DNA of 64,000 nt, taken from assembly GCA_026985615.1 (NCBI GenBank), contig JALSQD010000058.1:1-64000 (forward strand). The letters run 5' to 3'. Positions 1 through 11,335 of this stretch are shown here, piece after piece. The position numbers and the translations under genes were made by a program. Within the stretch, counting starts at the first letter, position 1, and the number at the start of each line of letters is the position of its first letter. The DNA comes from Thermaceae bacterium. GTDB lineage: Bacteria; Deinococcota; Deinococci; Deinococcales; Marinithermaceae. Under the pieces are notes generated by a model. That model did not search any database. It was not told the DNA's origin and was given only the letters and a program-made list of their open reading frames with translations.

Positions 1-1105
<1,105 letters not shown>

Positions 1106-1127
1106 GTTTCCTCCTTAGCGCGTCGCG

Positions 1128-3200
<2,073 letters not shown>

Positions 3201-3203
3201 GGC

Positions 3204-3674
3204 TTACCACCGGTAGTGCGCGTAGGCGCGGTTGGCCTCGGCCATGCGCTCGACGTCCTCGCGCTTCTTGACGGCGCCGCCCTTGCCCTCGGCCGCGTCG
3301 AGCAGCTCACCGGCGATGCGCTCGACGGCGGTGCGCTCGGGGCGCTGGTTGGCGGCGTTCACGAGCCAGCGCAGCGCCAGCGACTGCTGCCGGCGCGGCG
3401 AAACCTCGACGGGAACCTGGTAGTTGGCCCCGCCCACGCGGCGGCTGCGCACTTCCATGCGCGGCTTGACGTTGTCCACCGCCTGGCGGAAGACCTTGAG
3501 GGGCTCCTGCCCGGTTCGCTCCTGGATGAGTTTGCAGGCGTCGTAGAAGATGCGGGCGGCGAGGTTCTTCTTGCCGTCGCGCATGATCTTGTTGATGAAG
3601 GCCGAGACGACAACGTCGCCGTAGACCAGATCGGGGGCCAGCTTGCGGATTTCTGCTCTTCTTCTGCGTGCCAT
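3204..3674 (-). CDS. rpsG: 30S ribosomal protein S7
   Basis: S7 nucleates folding of the 16S rRNA 3' domain and lines the E site. The 156-residue product begins MARRRRAEIRK and ends AHYRW, both typical, with the conserved PRMEVRSRRVGGANYQVP stretch in the middle. It lies between rpsL (11 bp upstream) and fusA (3 bp downstream), the standard str order. In enterobacteria S7 is the feedback regulator of this operon; nothing in this sequence shows whether that holds here. Confidence 0.98.
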   Translation of the reverse strand: MARRRRAEIRKLAPDLVYGDVVVSAFINKIMRDGKKNLAARIFYDACKLIQERTGQEPLKVFRQAVDNVKPRMEVRSRRVGGANYQVPVEVSPRRQQSLALRWLVNAANQRPERTAVERIAGELLDAAEGKGGAVKKREDVERMAEANRAYAHYRW

Positions 3675-3685
3675 ACCTTACCTCG

Positions 3686-4060
3686 TTAACTCTTGGGCCG
3701 CTTGGTCCCATACTTGGAACGGCTCTTCCTGCGGTCCTGGACGCCCTGGGTATCGTAGACACCGCGGACGATGTGGTAGCGCACGCCCGGAAGATCCTTC
3801 ACACGGCCGCCGCGAATGAGCACGACCGAGTGCTCCTGAAGGTTGTGGCCTTCGCCCGGGATGTAGGCGGTGACCTCGTATCCGCTGGTGAGGCGCACCT
3901 TGGCCACCTTGCGCAGCGCCGAGTTCGGCTTCTTGGGGGTCACGGTACGTACCACCGTGCACACCCCGCGGCGGAAGGGGCTCCCCTTGAGCGCCGGGAC
4001 CTTGGTCTTCTTCTTGGCCGCCTTGCGGCCTTTGCGTAGCAGCTGGTTGATTGTCGGCAA
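3686..4060 (-). CDS. rpsL: 30S ribosomal protein S12, TTG start
   Basis: S12 is a decoding-centre protein. The 124-residue product starts MPTINQLLRKGRKAAKKK and contains TPKKPNSALRK and GRVKDLPGVRYH, the two segments where streptomycin-resistance substitutions occur; both look wild type. The start is a TTG at 4058-4060, chosen because the family begins at this residue and a GTGAGGT ribosome site lies about 8 nt upstream; a longer frame extends to 4276 but would add 72 residues unlike S12 and would run into the promoter. It is the first gene of the str operon, behind a 180-nt structured leader. Confidence 0.96.
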   Translation of the reverse strand: MPTINQLLRKGRKAAKKKTKVPALKGSPFRRGVCTVVRTVTPKKPNSALRKVAKVRLTSGYEVTAYIPGEGHNLQEHSVVLIRGGRVKDLPGVRYHIVRGVYDTQGVQDRRKSRSKYGTKRPKS

Positions 4061-4241
4061 GCCTACCTCACTCCCTTCACTTTCTTCCGGGCAGCGCCGT
4101 GGTGCTGCCCCCGTCTTGGCAAGAACCTCCCGGAGCCCAGCGTCTGGGCTCCGATTGTAACCGCCTCCTTGGCCCTTCCTGACGGACCTGCAGGAGGCGG
4201 AAGGCTGCCCGGTGCCGGGGCCGACACCGGGGTCCCGCAAC
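4061..4241 (-). promoter_or_regulatory. Hairpin-rich 5' leader of the str operon
   Basis: This non-coding stretch lies between the promoter at 4248-4276 and the rpsL start. It holds four inverted repeats, in transcript order: 4225-4231 with 4208-4214 (7 bp), 4192-4200 with 4161-4169 (9 bp, the second arm contains AGGAGG), 4144-4153 with 4131-4140 (perfect 10 bp with a 3-nt loop) and 4104-4110 with 4089-4095 (7 bp, extendable). None is followed by a run of T, so they do not look like simple terminators. A role in control of the ribosomal protein operon is inferred, not shown. Confidence 0.6.
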
Positions 4242-4247
4242 TTTAGC

Positions 4248-4276
4248 AGTATACAAGCGTTGCGGAGGTTGCGCAA
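4248..4276 (-). promoter_or_regulatory. str operon promoter
   Basis: On the minus strand TTGCGC (4271-4276) and TATACT (4248-4253) are separated by exactly 17 bp, close to the sigma-A consensus. Transcription would start near 4241, about 180 nt before rpsL. Confidence 0.8.
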
Positions 4277-4337
4277 GGCGCGCGGGCGCCGATCTCAGGC
4301 CAGCAGACGGCCGCGCGAGTGGTGCCGCGGCGGGGCG

Positions 4338-4343
4338 TAAACT
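4338..4343 (+). promoter_or_regulatory. -10 box of truA, leaderless type
   Basis: TAAACT ends 7 nt before the truA ATG at 4351 and no ribosome binding site lies between. This spacing puts the transcript start at or next to the start codon. Confidence 0.55.
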
Positions 4344-4350
4344 GGGCTCG

Positions 4351-5106
4351 ATGCGGCGCGTCAAGCTCATCCTCGAATACGACGGAGCCGGCTTCGCCGG
4401 ATTCCAGCTGCAGGCCCAGGGCGAGCGCACGGTACAGGGAGTGCTGGAGGAAACGCTGGCCCGGATTCCCGGCGCCCGCCCTAGGGTGACGGCCGCGGGT
4501 CGCACCGACAGCGGCGTGCACGCGCTAGCGATGCCGGTGCACTACGACACCGAGGACACCGTCCCGGTGGCCAAAGTGCCCCAGGCGCTGAACGCCCTGC
4601 TGCCGCCCGACGTGCGCGTGCTCGAAGCCGAGGAGGTGCCGCCGGACTGGCACGCCCGCTACTCGGCCCGCTGGCGCCGCTACCTCTACCGGGTGCTCAA
4701 TCGCAGCCAGCCCACCGCACTCGACCGCCACCGGGTCTGGTGGGTGCCCCAGCCCTTCGACTTCCCGAAGATCGCGGCGGCGGCACGGCTGCTGGAGGGC
4801 GAGCACGACTTCGGCGCCTTCGCCAACCGCGAGAAGCGCGCCACGGTGCGCCGACTCTACCAGGCGCACGTGGAGGCGGTGGGGGGCGAGCTGCACCTGC
4901 ACTTCGTGGGCAGCGGCTTCGTCCGCGGTCAGGTGCGGGCGATGGTGGGCACACTGGTCGAGGTGGGATTGGGTCGCCGGCCGTCGGAGGACGTGGCCCG
5001 GCTGCTGGAAAACCCCAAGCGCAGCGAGGGCGGCGCCACCGCGCCGCCCCAGGGGCTCTACTTCGTCGCCGCCGGCTACTCGCCCTGGGAGGGCGGGGCG
5101 GCGTAG
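4351..5106 (+). CDS. truA: tRNA pseudouridine(38-40) synthase TruA
   Basis: TruA isomerises uridines 38-40 of the tRNA anticodon arm. The 251-residue protein has the family start RRVKLILEYDGAGFAGFQ and the catalytic motif GRTDSGVHA with the nucleophile Asp53, then the conserved SARWRRYLYRV and RGQVRAMVGTLVEVG segments. It is divergent from the str operon (290 bp between starts) and seems to have its own leaderless promoter. Its last 31 bp overlap the 3' end of the convergent gene at 5076-5909. Confidence 0.95.
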   Translation: MRRVKLILEYDGAGFAGFQLQAQGERTVQGVLEETLARIPGARPRVTAAGRTDSGVHALAMPVHYDTEDTVPVAKVPQALNALLPPDVRVLEAEEVPPDWHARYSARWRRYLYRVLNRSQPTALDRHRVWWVPQPFDFPKIAAAARLLEGEHDFGAFANREKRATVRRLYQAHVEAVGGELHLHFVGSGFVRGQVRAMVGTLVEVGLGRRPSEDVARLLENPKRSEGGATAPPQGLYFVAAGYSPWEGGAA

Positions 5107-5909
5107 GCGTCCGCGCGCAGCTCGAGCCTCCCCATCCAGGCCTCGAAGGGCAGCCACACCCGCCCGAACTCGCCGTAGAGCTCGAGCCCTGGCGCCCAGG
5201 CCCAGCGCGCGCTGGCGAGCCCCTGCAAACTGGCCTCGGGATTCCAGCGCCCCTCCAGGGCCAGCTCCAGCGGCCCTTCCCAGCCGACCCGGCCCGTCCA
5301 ACCCCAGCTGCTGGCGTATCCCCAGCCGAGCGTGTAAGGCCCGGGTCGCCAGGTCGCCTCGAAACCGTAACGCTCCGGCACCCAACCAGAGTAGGGCGCC
5401 AGGTACCACGCCCGCGCCTCGAACGCGTCCGCGGTCCAGCCCGCTTCGGCGAGCCAGTCGCCAGCGCGGGCCCACGCCCCCAACCACGCCGCGCCCCAGC
5501 GGACCTCCGTGCCGACGCCCCACGTGCCCGTGGCGTCGTAGGCTAGCCGCAACAACCAGCCCTCGCGAACGCGCCAGTCGAACCCCATGCCAAACGCGTG
5601 CCCCAACGCGGGGGGCTGGGCGAACCAGGCGGCATAGCCGGCGCGGGCCTCCACGTCGGGATGCGGGCGCAGCGCCAGCCAGGCCTCGCCCCCAGCCAGC
5701 AGCGCCTCGCTTGCGCGCATCCATCCGTCCACGTGGACGGCGAAGGGGCCCCGTTCGGCGTCGGCCTCGAGCGTCAGCCCAAAGTAGGCAGGCGCGGTGG
5801 GTCCGTACGCCCACCCCGCGAAGGCCTCGAGCCGGAAGGGGTCCGCGCTGGCGTGGGCCGCGCCCAGCAGGAGCGCGGCCCAGACCCAGCGCGTCACCGC
5901 ACGCCGCAA
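5076..5909 (-). CDS. Exported, aromatic-rich protein, possibly an outer-membrane barrel
   Basis: I do not recognise a named family. The 277-residue product starts with a signal peptide (residues about 1-22, basic start, hydrophobic core, AHASA cleavage region). The mature part is very rich in Trp, Tyr, Gly and Ala and shows alternating short hydrophobic stretches of 8-10 residues separated by turns, as in small outer-membrane barrels. The start is a TTG at 5909 with GGAGG 9 nt before it, inside the end of gcvPB; a GTG at 5897 is an alternative that still keeps the signal peptide. It follows gcvPB with a 4-bp gap and overlaps convergent truA by 31 bp. Barrel assignment is inference from composition. 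Confidence 0.6.
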   Translation of the reverse strand: MRRAVTRWVWAALLLGAAHASADPFRLEAFAGWAYGPTAPAYFGLTLEADAERGPFAVHVDGWMRASEALLAGGEAWLALRPHPDVEARAGYAAWFAQPPALGHAFGMGFDWRVREGWLLRLAYDATGTWGVGTEVRWGAAWLGAWARAGDWLAEAGWTADAFEARAWYLAPYSGWVPERYGFEATWRPGPYTLGWGYASSWGWTGRVGWEGPLELALEGRWNPEASLQGLASARWAWAPGLELYGEFGRVWLPFEAWMGRLELRADAYAAPPSQGE

Positions 5910-5913
5910 GCGC

Positions 5914-7359
5914 TCAGCCCTCCTCCGGCCGCCAGCGCAGCACCGGCTTGCGGTTGGCCGCCACCTCGTCGAGGCGGCGCACCGGGGTGTGGTAGGGCGT
6001 GTGGGCGATCCACTCGGGGTCTTCGAGCCCGCGCCGCGCGATCTCGGCCATCACCTCTACGTACTCGTCCAGGGTCTCCTTGCTCTCCGTCTCGGTGGGC
6101 TCGATCATCATCGCCTCCTTGACGATAAGCGGGAAGTAGACCGTGGGCGGGTGGTAGCCGTAGTCGAGCAGCGCTTTGGCCACGTCGAGCGCCTTCAGGC
6201 CCTCGGGCGGCTGGGCGATGAACTCGTGCTTGCACAGCCGGTCGTAGGGGATCTTGTAGCCCACCTCGGCTAGCTTCTTGCGCAGGTAGTTGGCGTTGAG
6301 CACCGCCATGGCCGAGGCTTTCTTCAGCCCCTCGGCCCCGAGCATGCGGATGTAGGTGTAGGCCCGCACCATCACCGCGAAATTGCCGTAGAACGAGCGC
6401 ATCCGCCCGATCGTCTGGGGCCGGTCGAAGTCCAGGACGTAACGCTCGCCCTCGCGCTTGACGGTGGGCACCGGCAGGAAGGGCGCCAGGTGGGCCTTGG
6501 CCCCTACCGGTCCCGAACCGGGGCCGCCGCCACCGTGGGGGGTGGAGAAAGTTTTGTGCAGGTTGAGGTGAACCACGTCGAAGCCCATGTCGCCGGGCCT
6601 GGCCCAGCCCATGATGGCGTTGAGGTTGGCACCGTCGTAGTAGAGCTGCACGCCCTGGTAGTGGGCGGCGTCGATGAGCTCGAGGATCTTGCGCTCGAAC
6701 AACCCCAGGGTGTTGGGGTTGGTGAGCATGATCGCCGCCACCTCCGGCCCCAGAGCTGCCCGCAAGGCATCCAGGTCCACCTCACCGTCGGGCCCACTGG
6801 GCACCTCACGCACCTGGTAGCCGGCCATGCTGGCGGTCGCCGGGTTGGAGCCGTGGGCGCTGTCGGGTACCAGCACCACCCGCCGCTGCTCGCCCTCGCC
6901 GCGCGACTCGTGGTAGACGCGGATGAGCAGCATGCCGGTCAGCTCGCCGTGCGCCCCCGCCGCCGGCTGCAGGGTCACCGCGTCCATGCCGGTAATCTCG
7001 GCCAGGTACTCCTGCAGCTCGTACATGATCTGGAGCGCGCCCTGGGCCGTCTCCGGGTCCTGGTAAGGATGCAGCTCGGTGAAGAGGGCGGCGGCGGCCT
7101 CGTTCACGCGCGGGTTGTACTTCATCGTGCACGAGCCCAGGGGGTAGAAGTTGGTGTCCACCCCCACCTGGCGGCGGCTGAGGTTGGTGTAGTGGCGCAC
7201 CACCGTGAGCTCGTCCACCTCGGGCAATCGCGGCGGGGCAGAACGCAGGTTCTCGGCACCGAGAAGGCCTGCCAGGTCAACCTCGGGGGGGCGGGGCGGG
7301 CGGGTGCCACGCCGTCCGGAGCGCGAGCGCTCGAAGATCACGGGGAAGTCGCGCTTCAT
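5914..7359 (-). CDS. gcvPB: Glycine dehydrogenase (decarboxylating), subunit 2
   Basis: This is the C-terminal half of the split P-protein, which decarboxylates glycine on pyridoxal phosphate and passes the aminomethyl group to the lipoyl arm of GcvH. The 481 residues include the cofactor-binding HLNLHKTFSTPHGGGGPG with the Schiff-base Lys269, the DSAHGSNPATASM motif near 166-178 and LYYDGANLNAIMG near 239-251. A GGAGGT lies 6 nt before the ATG. It overlaps gcvPA by 4 nt (ATGA), so the two subunits are translationally coupled. Confidence 0.96.
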   Translation of the reverse strand: MKRDFPVIFERSRSGRRGTRPPRPPEVDLAGLLGAENLRSAPPRLPEVDELTVVRHYTNLSRRQVGVDTNFYPLGSCTMKYNPRVNEAAAALFTELHPYQDPETAQGALQIMYELQEYLAEITGMDAVTLQPAAGAHGELTGMLLIRVYHESRGEGEQRRVVLVPDSAHGSNPATASMAGYQVREVPSGPDGEVDLDALRAALGPEVAAIMLTNPNTLGLFERKILELIDAAHYQGVQLYYDGANLNAIMGWARPGDMGFDVVHLNLHKTFSTPHGGGGPGSGPVGAKAHLAPFLPVPTVKREGERYVLDFDRPQTIGRMRSFYGNFAVMVRAYTYIRMLGAEGLKKASAMAVLNANYLRKKLAEVGYKIPYDRLCKHEFIAQPPEGLKALDVAKALLDYGYHPPTVYFPLIVKEAMMIEPTETESKETLDEYVEVMAEIARRGLEDPEWIAHTPYHTPVRRLDEVAANRKPVLRWRPEEG

Positions 7360-8672
7360 TGGAGTACCTCCTCCAGGGCGGCCGTGAGGCCGGCCAGGTC
7401 GTCTTCGTCGTGGCGCTCGGTCGCGGCGAAGAGGGCCAGGTTCTCCCCGTACTCGGCGGGCACGGGCGCGGCCGCATGCCAGCCGCGCGCCGCCAGCTCG
7501 GAACGCACCTCGGCGGCCGGCCGCGGCAGGCGCAGCACGAACTCATTGAAGAACGGCTCCGGCGTTACCCGCTCCACCCCGGGAAGCCGCGCAAGCATCT
7601 CCGCGAGCGCGCGGGCGCACGCCACCGAGGCGGCGGCCACGTCGGCGAGCCCCTCGGGACCCAGCGCGGCCATGTGCATCGCCCCCATGAGCGCGGTCAG
7701 CTGGGCGTTGGTGGTGATGTTGCTCTTGGCCTTGGCGCGGCGGATGTGCTGCTCGCGCGCGGCCAGCGCCAGCACGTAGCCGCGGCGACCGTCCACGTCG
7801 TAGGTCTGGCTCACCAGGCGCCCGGGGAGCTGGCGCGCCAGCTTCTCGCGCACGGCGATGTAGCCGAACTGGGGCCCGCCGAAGTTCATGGGGTTGCCCA
7901 GAGGCTGACCCTCGCCCACGGCGATGTCCGCGCCCCACTCACCCGGTGGCTTGAGGAGCGCCAGGCTGAGGGGGTCGGCCACGTAGACGACCAGCGCCCC
8001 GCTGGCGCGGGCCGCCTCCACCCAGGGGGCGGGATTCTCGATCGCGCCCAGGAAGTTGGGGCTTTGCAACACCACCGCGCCCACCGAGTCGTCGAACTCG
8101 GCGGGCGGGGTCAGACCGCCCTCCAGGGCCACGGTGCGCAGCTCAGCCCCCACGGCGTGCAGGTAGGTGGCCAGCACCTGACGGTACTCGGGGTGCACCC
8201 CCTGGCTCACCACCACGCCCATGCGCCGGGTCTGCCGCAGGGCCAGCAGCACGCCCTCGGCCAGCGCCGCCGCGCCGTCGTAGAGCGAGGCGTTGGAGAC
8301 GTCGAGTCCGGTGAGCTCGGCGATCATCGTCTGGTACTCGAAGACCGCCTGGAGCACGCCCTGGCTCACCTCGGGCTGGTAAGGGGTGTAGGCGGTAAGA
8401 AACTCCCCGCGCTGGGCGAGCGCGGGGACGAGGCTGGGTACGAAGTGGGGGCGCAAACCGCCGCCCAGAAAGGCCTTAGCGGCGGAAGCGTTCCTGCCCG
8501 CCAGCTCGCGCAAGTGGGCTAGGATCGCCTGTTCGTCCATAGGTGCGGGCAGGTCGAGCTCGGGCTCGAGCAACGCCTCGGGCAGATCGGCGAAGAGCTC
8601 GCGCAGCTCCTGCATGCCGAGCGCCTCGAGCATCGCCCGCACGTCGTCGGTGGTGTGCGGGGTGTAGTCCAT
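7356..8672 (-). CDS. gcvPA: Glycine dehydrogenase (decarboxylating), subunit 1
   Basis: This is the N-terminal half of the split P-protein; with GcvPB it forms the decarboxylase of the glycine cleavage system. The 438-residue product has the family start YTPHTTDDVRAMLEALG, the YTPYQPEVSQGVLQ segment, NPMNFGGPQFGYIAVRE and RAKAKSNITTNAQL. An AGGAGGGG sits 3 nt from the ATG. It lies 9 bp after gcvH and overlaps gcvPB by 4 nt. Confidence 0.95.
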   Translation of the reverse strand: MDYTPHTTDDVRAMLEALGMQELRELFADLPEALLEPELDLPAPMDEQAILAHLRELAGRNASAAKAFLGGGLRPHFVPSLVPALAQRGEFLTAYTPYQPEVSQGVLQAVFEYQTMIAELTGLDVSNASLYDGAAALAEGVLLALRQTRRMGVVVSQGVHPEYRQVLATYLHAVGAELRTVALEGGLTPPAEFDDSVGAVVLQSPNFLGAIENPAPWVEAARASGALVVYVADPLSLALLKPPGEWGADIAVGEGQPLGNPMNFGGPQFGYIAVREKLARQLPGRLVSQTYDVDGRRGYVLALAAREQHIRRAKAKSNITTNAQLTALMGAMHMAALGPEGLADVAAASVACARALAEMLARLPGVERVTPEPFFNEFVLRLPRPAAEVRSELAARGWHAAAPVPAEYGENLALFAATERHDEDDLAGLTAALEEVLQ

Positions 8673-8681
8673 GGACCCCTC

Positions 8682-9068
8682 CTAGGACTCTTCCTCGACC
8701 ACCTTGGCGTAGCCCGCGGCGTCGAGAAGTTTTTCGTAGGCGGAGGCGTCCGCCGGCTCGATCTTGAAGAGCCAACCCGCGTTGTAGGGGTCGCCGTTGA
8801 CCAGCTCGGGCTCGTCGGCGAGCGCCTCGTTGACCTCCACCACAGTGCCCGCCACCGGCGCGTAGATGTCAGAAGCAGTCTTGACCGACTCGACCACGGC
8901 CACCGCCTCTCCGGCCTCCACCTCGCGCCCTACCTCGGGCAGCTCGACGAAGACCACGTCGCCCAGCGAGTCCTGGGCGAAGTCGCTGATACCCACCACG
9001 ATCAGGTTGCCTTCGGGCTTGGCCCACTCGTGCGAAGCGGTGTACCTGCGATCCTCGGGAATGTTCAT
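8682..9068 (-). CDS. gcvH: Glycine cleavage system H protein
   Basis: GcvH carries the lipoyl group that shuttles the aminomethyl unit between the P, T and L proteins. The 128-residue sequence has the family start, HEW near residue 13, and the lipoylation site ESVKTASDIYAP with Lys63, all expected. GGAGG is 6 nt upstream of the ATG. It lies 30 bp after gcvT and 9 bp before gcvPA, within one operon. Confidence 0.97.
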   Translation of the reverse strand: MNIPEDRRYTASHEWAKPEGNLIVVGISDFAQDSLGDVVFVELPEVGREVEAGEAVAVVESVKTASDIYAPVAGTVVEVNEALADEPELVNGDPYNAGWLFKIEPADASAYEKLLDAAGYAKVVEEES

Positions 9069-9098
9069 CTCTAGCCTCCTGATCCTAGCTTAGCGCAG

Positions 9099-10163
<1,065 letters not shown>

Positions 10164-10170
10164 CCCCACC

Positions 10171-10176
10171 AGCATA
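10171..10176 (-). promoter_or_regulatory. -10 box of the gcv operon
   Basis: TATGCT on the minus strand, 7 nt before the gcvT ATG. It overlaps the T-rich tail of the mglA terminator, so the promoter begins where the upstream transcript should end. Confidence 0.5.
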
Positions 10177-10178
10177 AA

Positions 10179-10196
10179 CCCGCCCCGAAGGGCGGG
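10179..10196 (-). terminator. Terminator of mglB-mglA
   Basis: On the minus strand CCCGCCC and GGGCGGG form a 7-bp stem closed by a TTCG tetraloop and followed by TTTAT. It lies 20 bp after the mglA stop. Confidence 0.7.
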
Positions 10197-10217
10197 GACA
10201 CGGGCAGGTGTCCGGCC

Positions 10218-10808
10218 TCAGGTGTGCTCGGCCAGCTTCGAGAGCACCTGTCGGCTAACCTCTTTGAGGGGCTCGAAAACGCCCTTGCCCTCGGTGGCCA
10301 CGGCCTCGAAGACGGAGAACTTGCCCTCGGGGTCGATGACGGCGCGGATCATGTCCACCGGCAGGGCGTCCGGCAGGTCGCGCTTGTTGATTTGGATGAC
10401 CATCGGCACATGCTCGAGGCTGAGGCCGTACTCGGCCAGGTTCTCGCGCAGGTTGCGCATGCTTTCGGCGTTGGCGCGCAGGCGGTTGGAGGCCGAGTCG
10501 GCCACGAAGACGATGCCGTCGACGCCGCGCAGGATCAGCTTGCGGCTAGCGTTGTAGAAGACCTGGCCCGGTACGGTGTAGAGGTGGAAGCGCGTCTTGA
10601 ACCCCTTGACCTCGCCCAGGTCCACGGGCAGGAAGTCGAAGAAGAGGGTGCGCTCATCCTCGGTGGCCAGCGAGACCATCTCGCCCTTGCGCTCCTCGGG
10701 CACGGTCTGGTAGACCCAGCGCAGATTGGTGGTCTTGCCCGAAAGGCCAGGGCCGTAGTAGACGATCTTGAAGTTGATCTCGCGGTTCGCGAAGTTGATG
10801 GTGCTCAT
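10218..10808 (-). CDS. mglA: MglA-type small Ras-like GTPase
   Basis: MglA is the bacterial Ras-like GTPase that sets cell polarity; in myxobacteria and Thermus relatives it acts with pili and gliding motility. The 196 residues show the P-loop GPGLSGKTTNL at about 19-29, a TEDERTLFFDFLP switch region, VPGQ in the G3 position and NKRDLPDA as the G4 motif. The 3-bp gap to mglB indicates co-translation. No motility gene is adjacent in this window, so the effector cannot be inferred from context. Confidence 0.93.
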   Translation of the reverse strand: MSTINFANREINFKIVYYGPGLSGKTTNLRWVYQTVPEERKGEMVSLATEDERTLFFDFLPVDLGEVKGFKTRFHLYTVPGQVFYNASRKLILRGVDGIVFVADSASNRLRANAESMRNLRENLAEYGLSLEHVPMVIQINKRDLPDALPVDMIRAVIDPEGKFSVFEAVATEGKGVFEPLKEVSRQVLSKLAEHT

Positions 10809-10811
10809 GGT

Positions 10812-11303
10812 CTAGTTTCCGAAGAGGTCGTCCAGCATGGCGTCGGCCGACTCGTGGAACTCCTTGTCGATGCCCAGCTCCCGGGGCATGACCACCGCGC
10901 CGCGGGTGATCTCGTCGAGCGCCGCTGCGGCCTTCTTGCCAAAGAGCTTGACGCGGCCGATGGGGGTGTCGGTGTCGAAGATCATCACGAGGAGGGCCAG
11001 GTCGTTCACCTCCTCGACGTACAACCCCTGCTTCTCCCCCTGCTTGACGAGTTCGTTGAACTTGGGCTCGCCCAGCAGGTTGGCCAGCGCCTGGGTCGCC
11101 GCGGCGTTGCCCGCCACCAGCGTGGCAATGGAGTCGAGCGCGGGCGGCCGCGGGGCCCATAGGGCCTCCTTGTGCGCTAGCACGAAGCCCTTGCGGTCCA
11201 CCAGCAACACGTATCGGACCTGGGCTTGTTCGATGAGTTCTTCCAAAACGGCCGCCGCCCGGTCGAAGGCGTCGCCGTACAGGGCCACCGTAGGCTCAAT
11301 CAT
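10812..11303 (-). CDS. mglB: MglB-type Roadblock/LC7 GTPase-activating protein
   Basis: MglB is the Roadblock-fold activating protein of MglA. The 163-residue protein fits the Roadblock pattern: a helix, then LIEQAQVRYVLLVDRKGFVLAH, a helix, and the strand pair YVEEVNDLALLVMIFD. It sits directly upstream of mglA, the usual gene order. The assignment rests on this pattern and the pairing with MglA. A TAAACT lies 9 nt before the ATG and may be its -10 box. Confidence 0.88.
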   Translation of the reverse strand: MIEPTVALYGDAFDRAAAVLEELIEQAQVRYVLLVDRKGFVLAHKEALWAPRPPALDSIATLVAGNAAATQALANLLGEPKFNELVKQGEKQGLYVEEVNDLALLVMIFDTDTPIGRVKLFGKKAAAALDEITRGAVVMPRELGIDKEFHESADAMLDDLFGN

Positions 11304-11335
11304 AGTACGTACAGTTTAGCACGAAGGGCGCGGCC

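Noticed and set aside
4155..4175. Small leader peptide gene behind the AAGGAGG in the str leader
   Set aside because: No start codon lies at the right distance after the site and the motif is in a stem.
4061..4276. A 72-residue N-terminal extension of S12
   Set aside because: The extension overlaps the -10 and -35 boxes and hairpins, and S12 proteins start at the TTG at 4060.
10164..10217. Glycine riboswitch before gcvT
   Set aside because: The 54 bp available are occupied by the mglA stop, its terminator and the promoter, too short for the aptamer.
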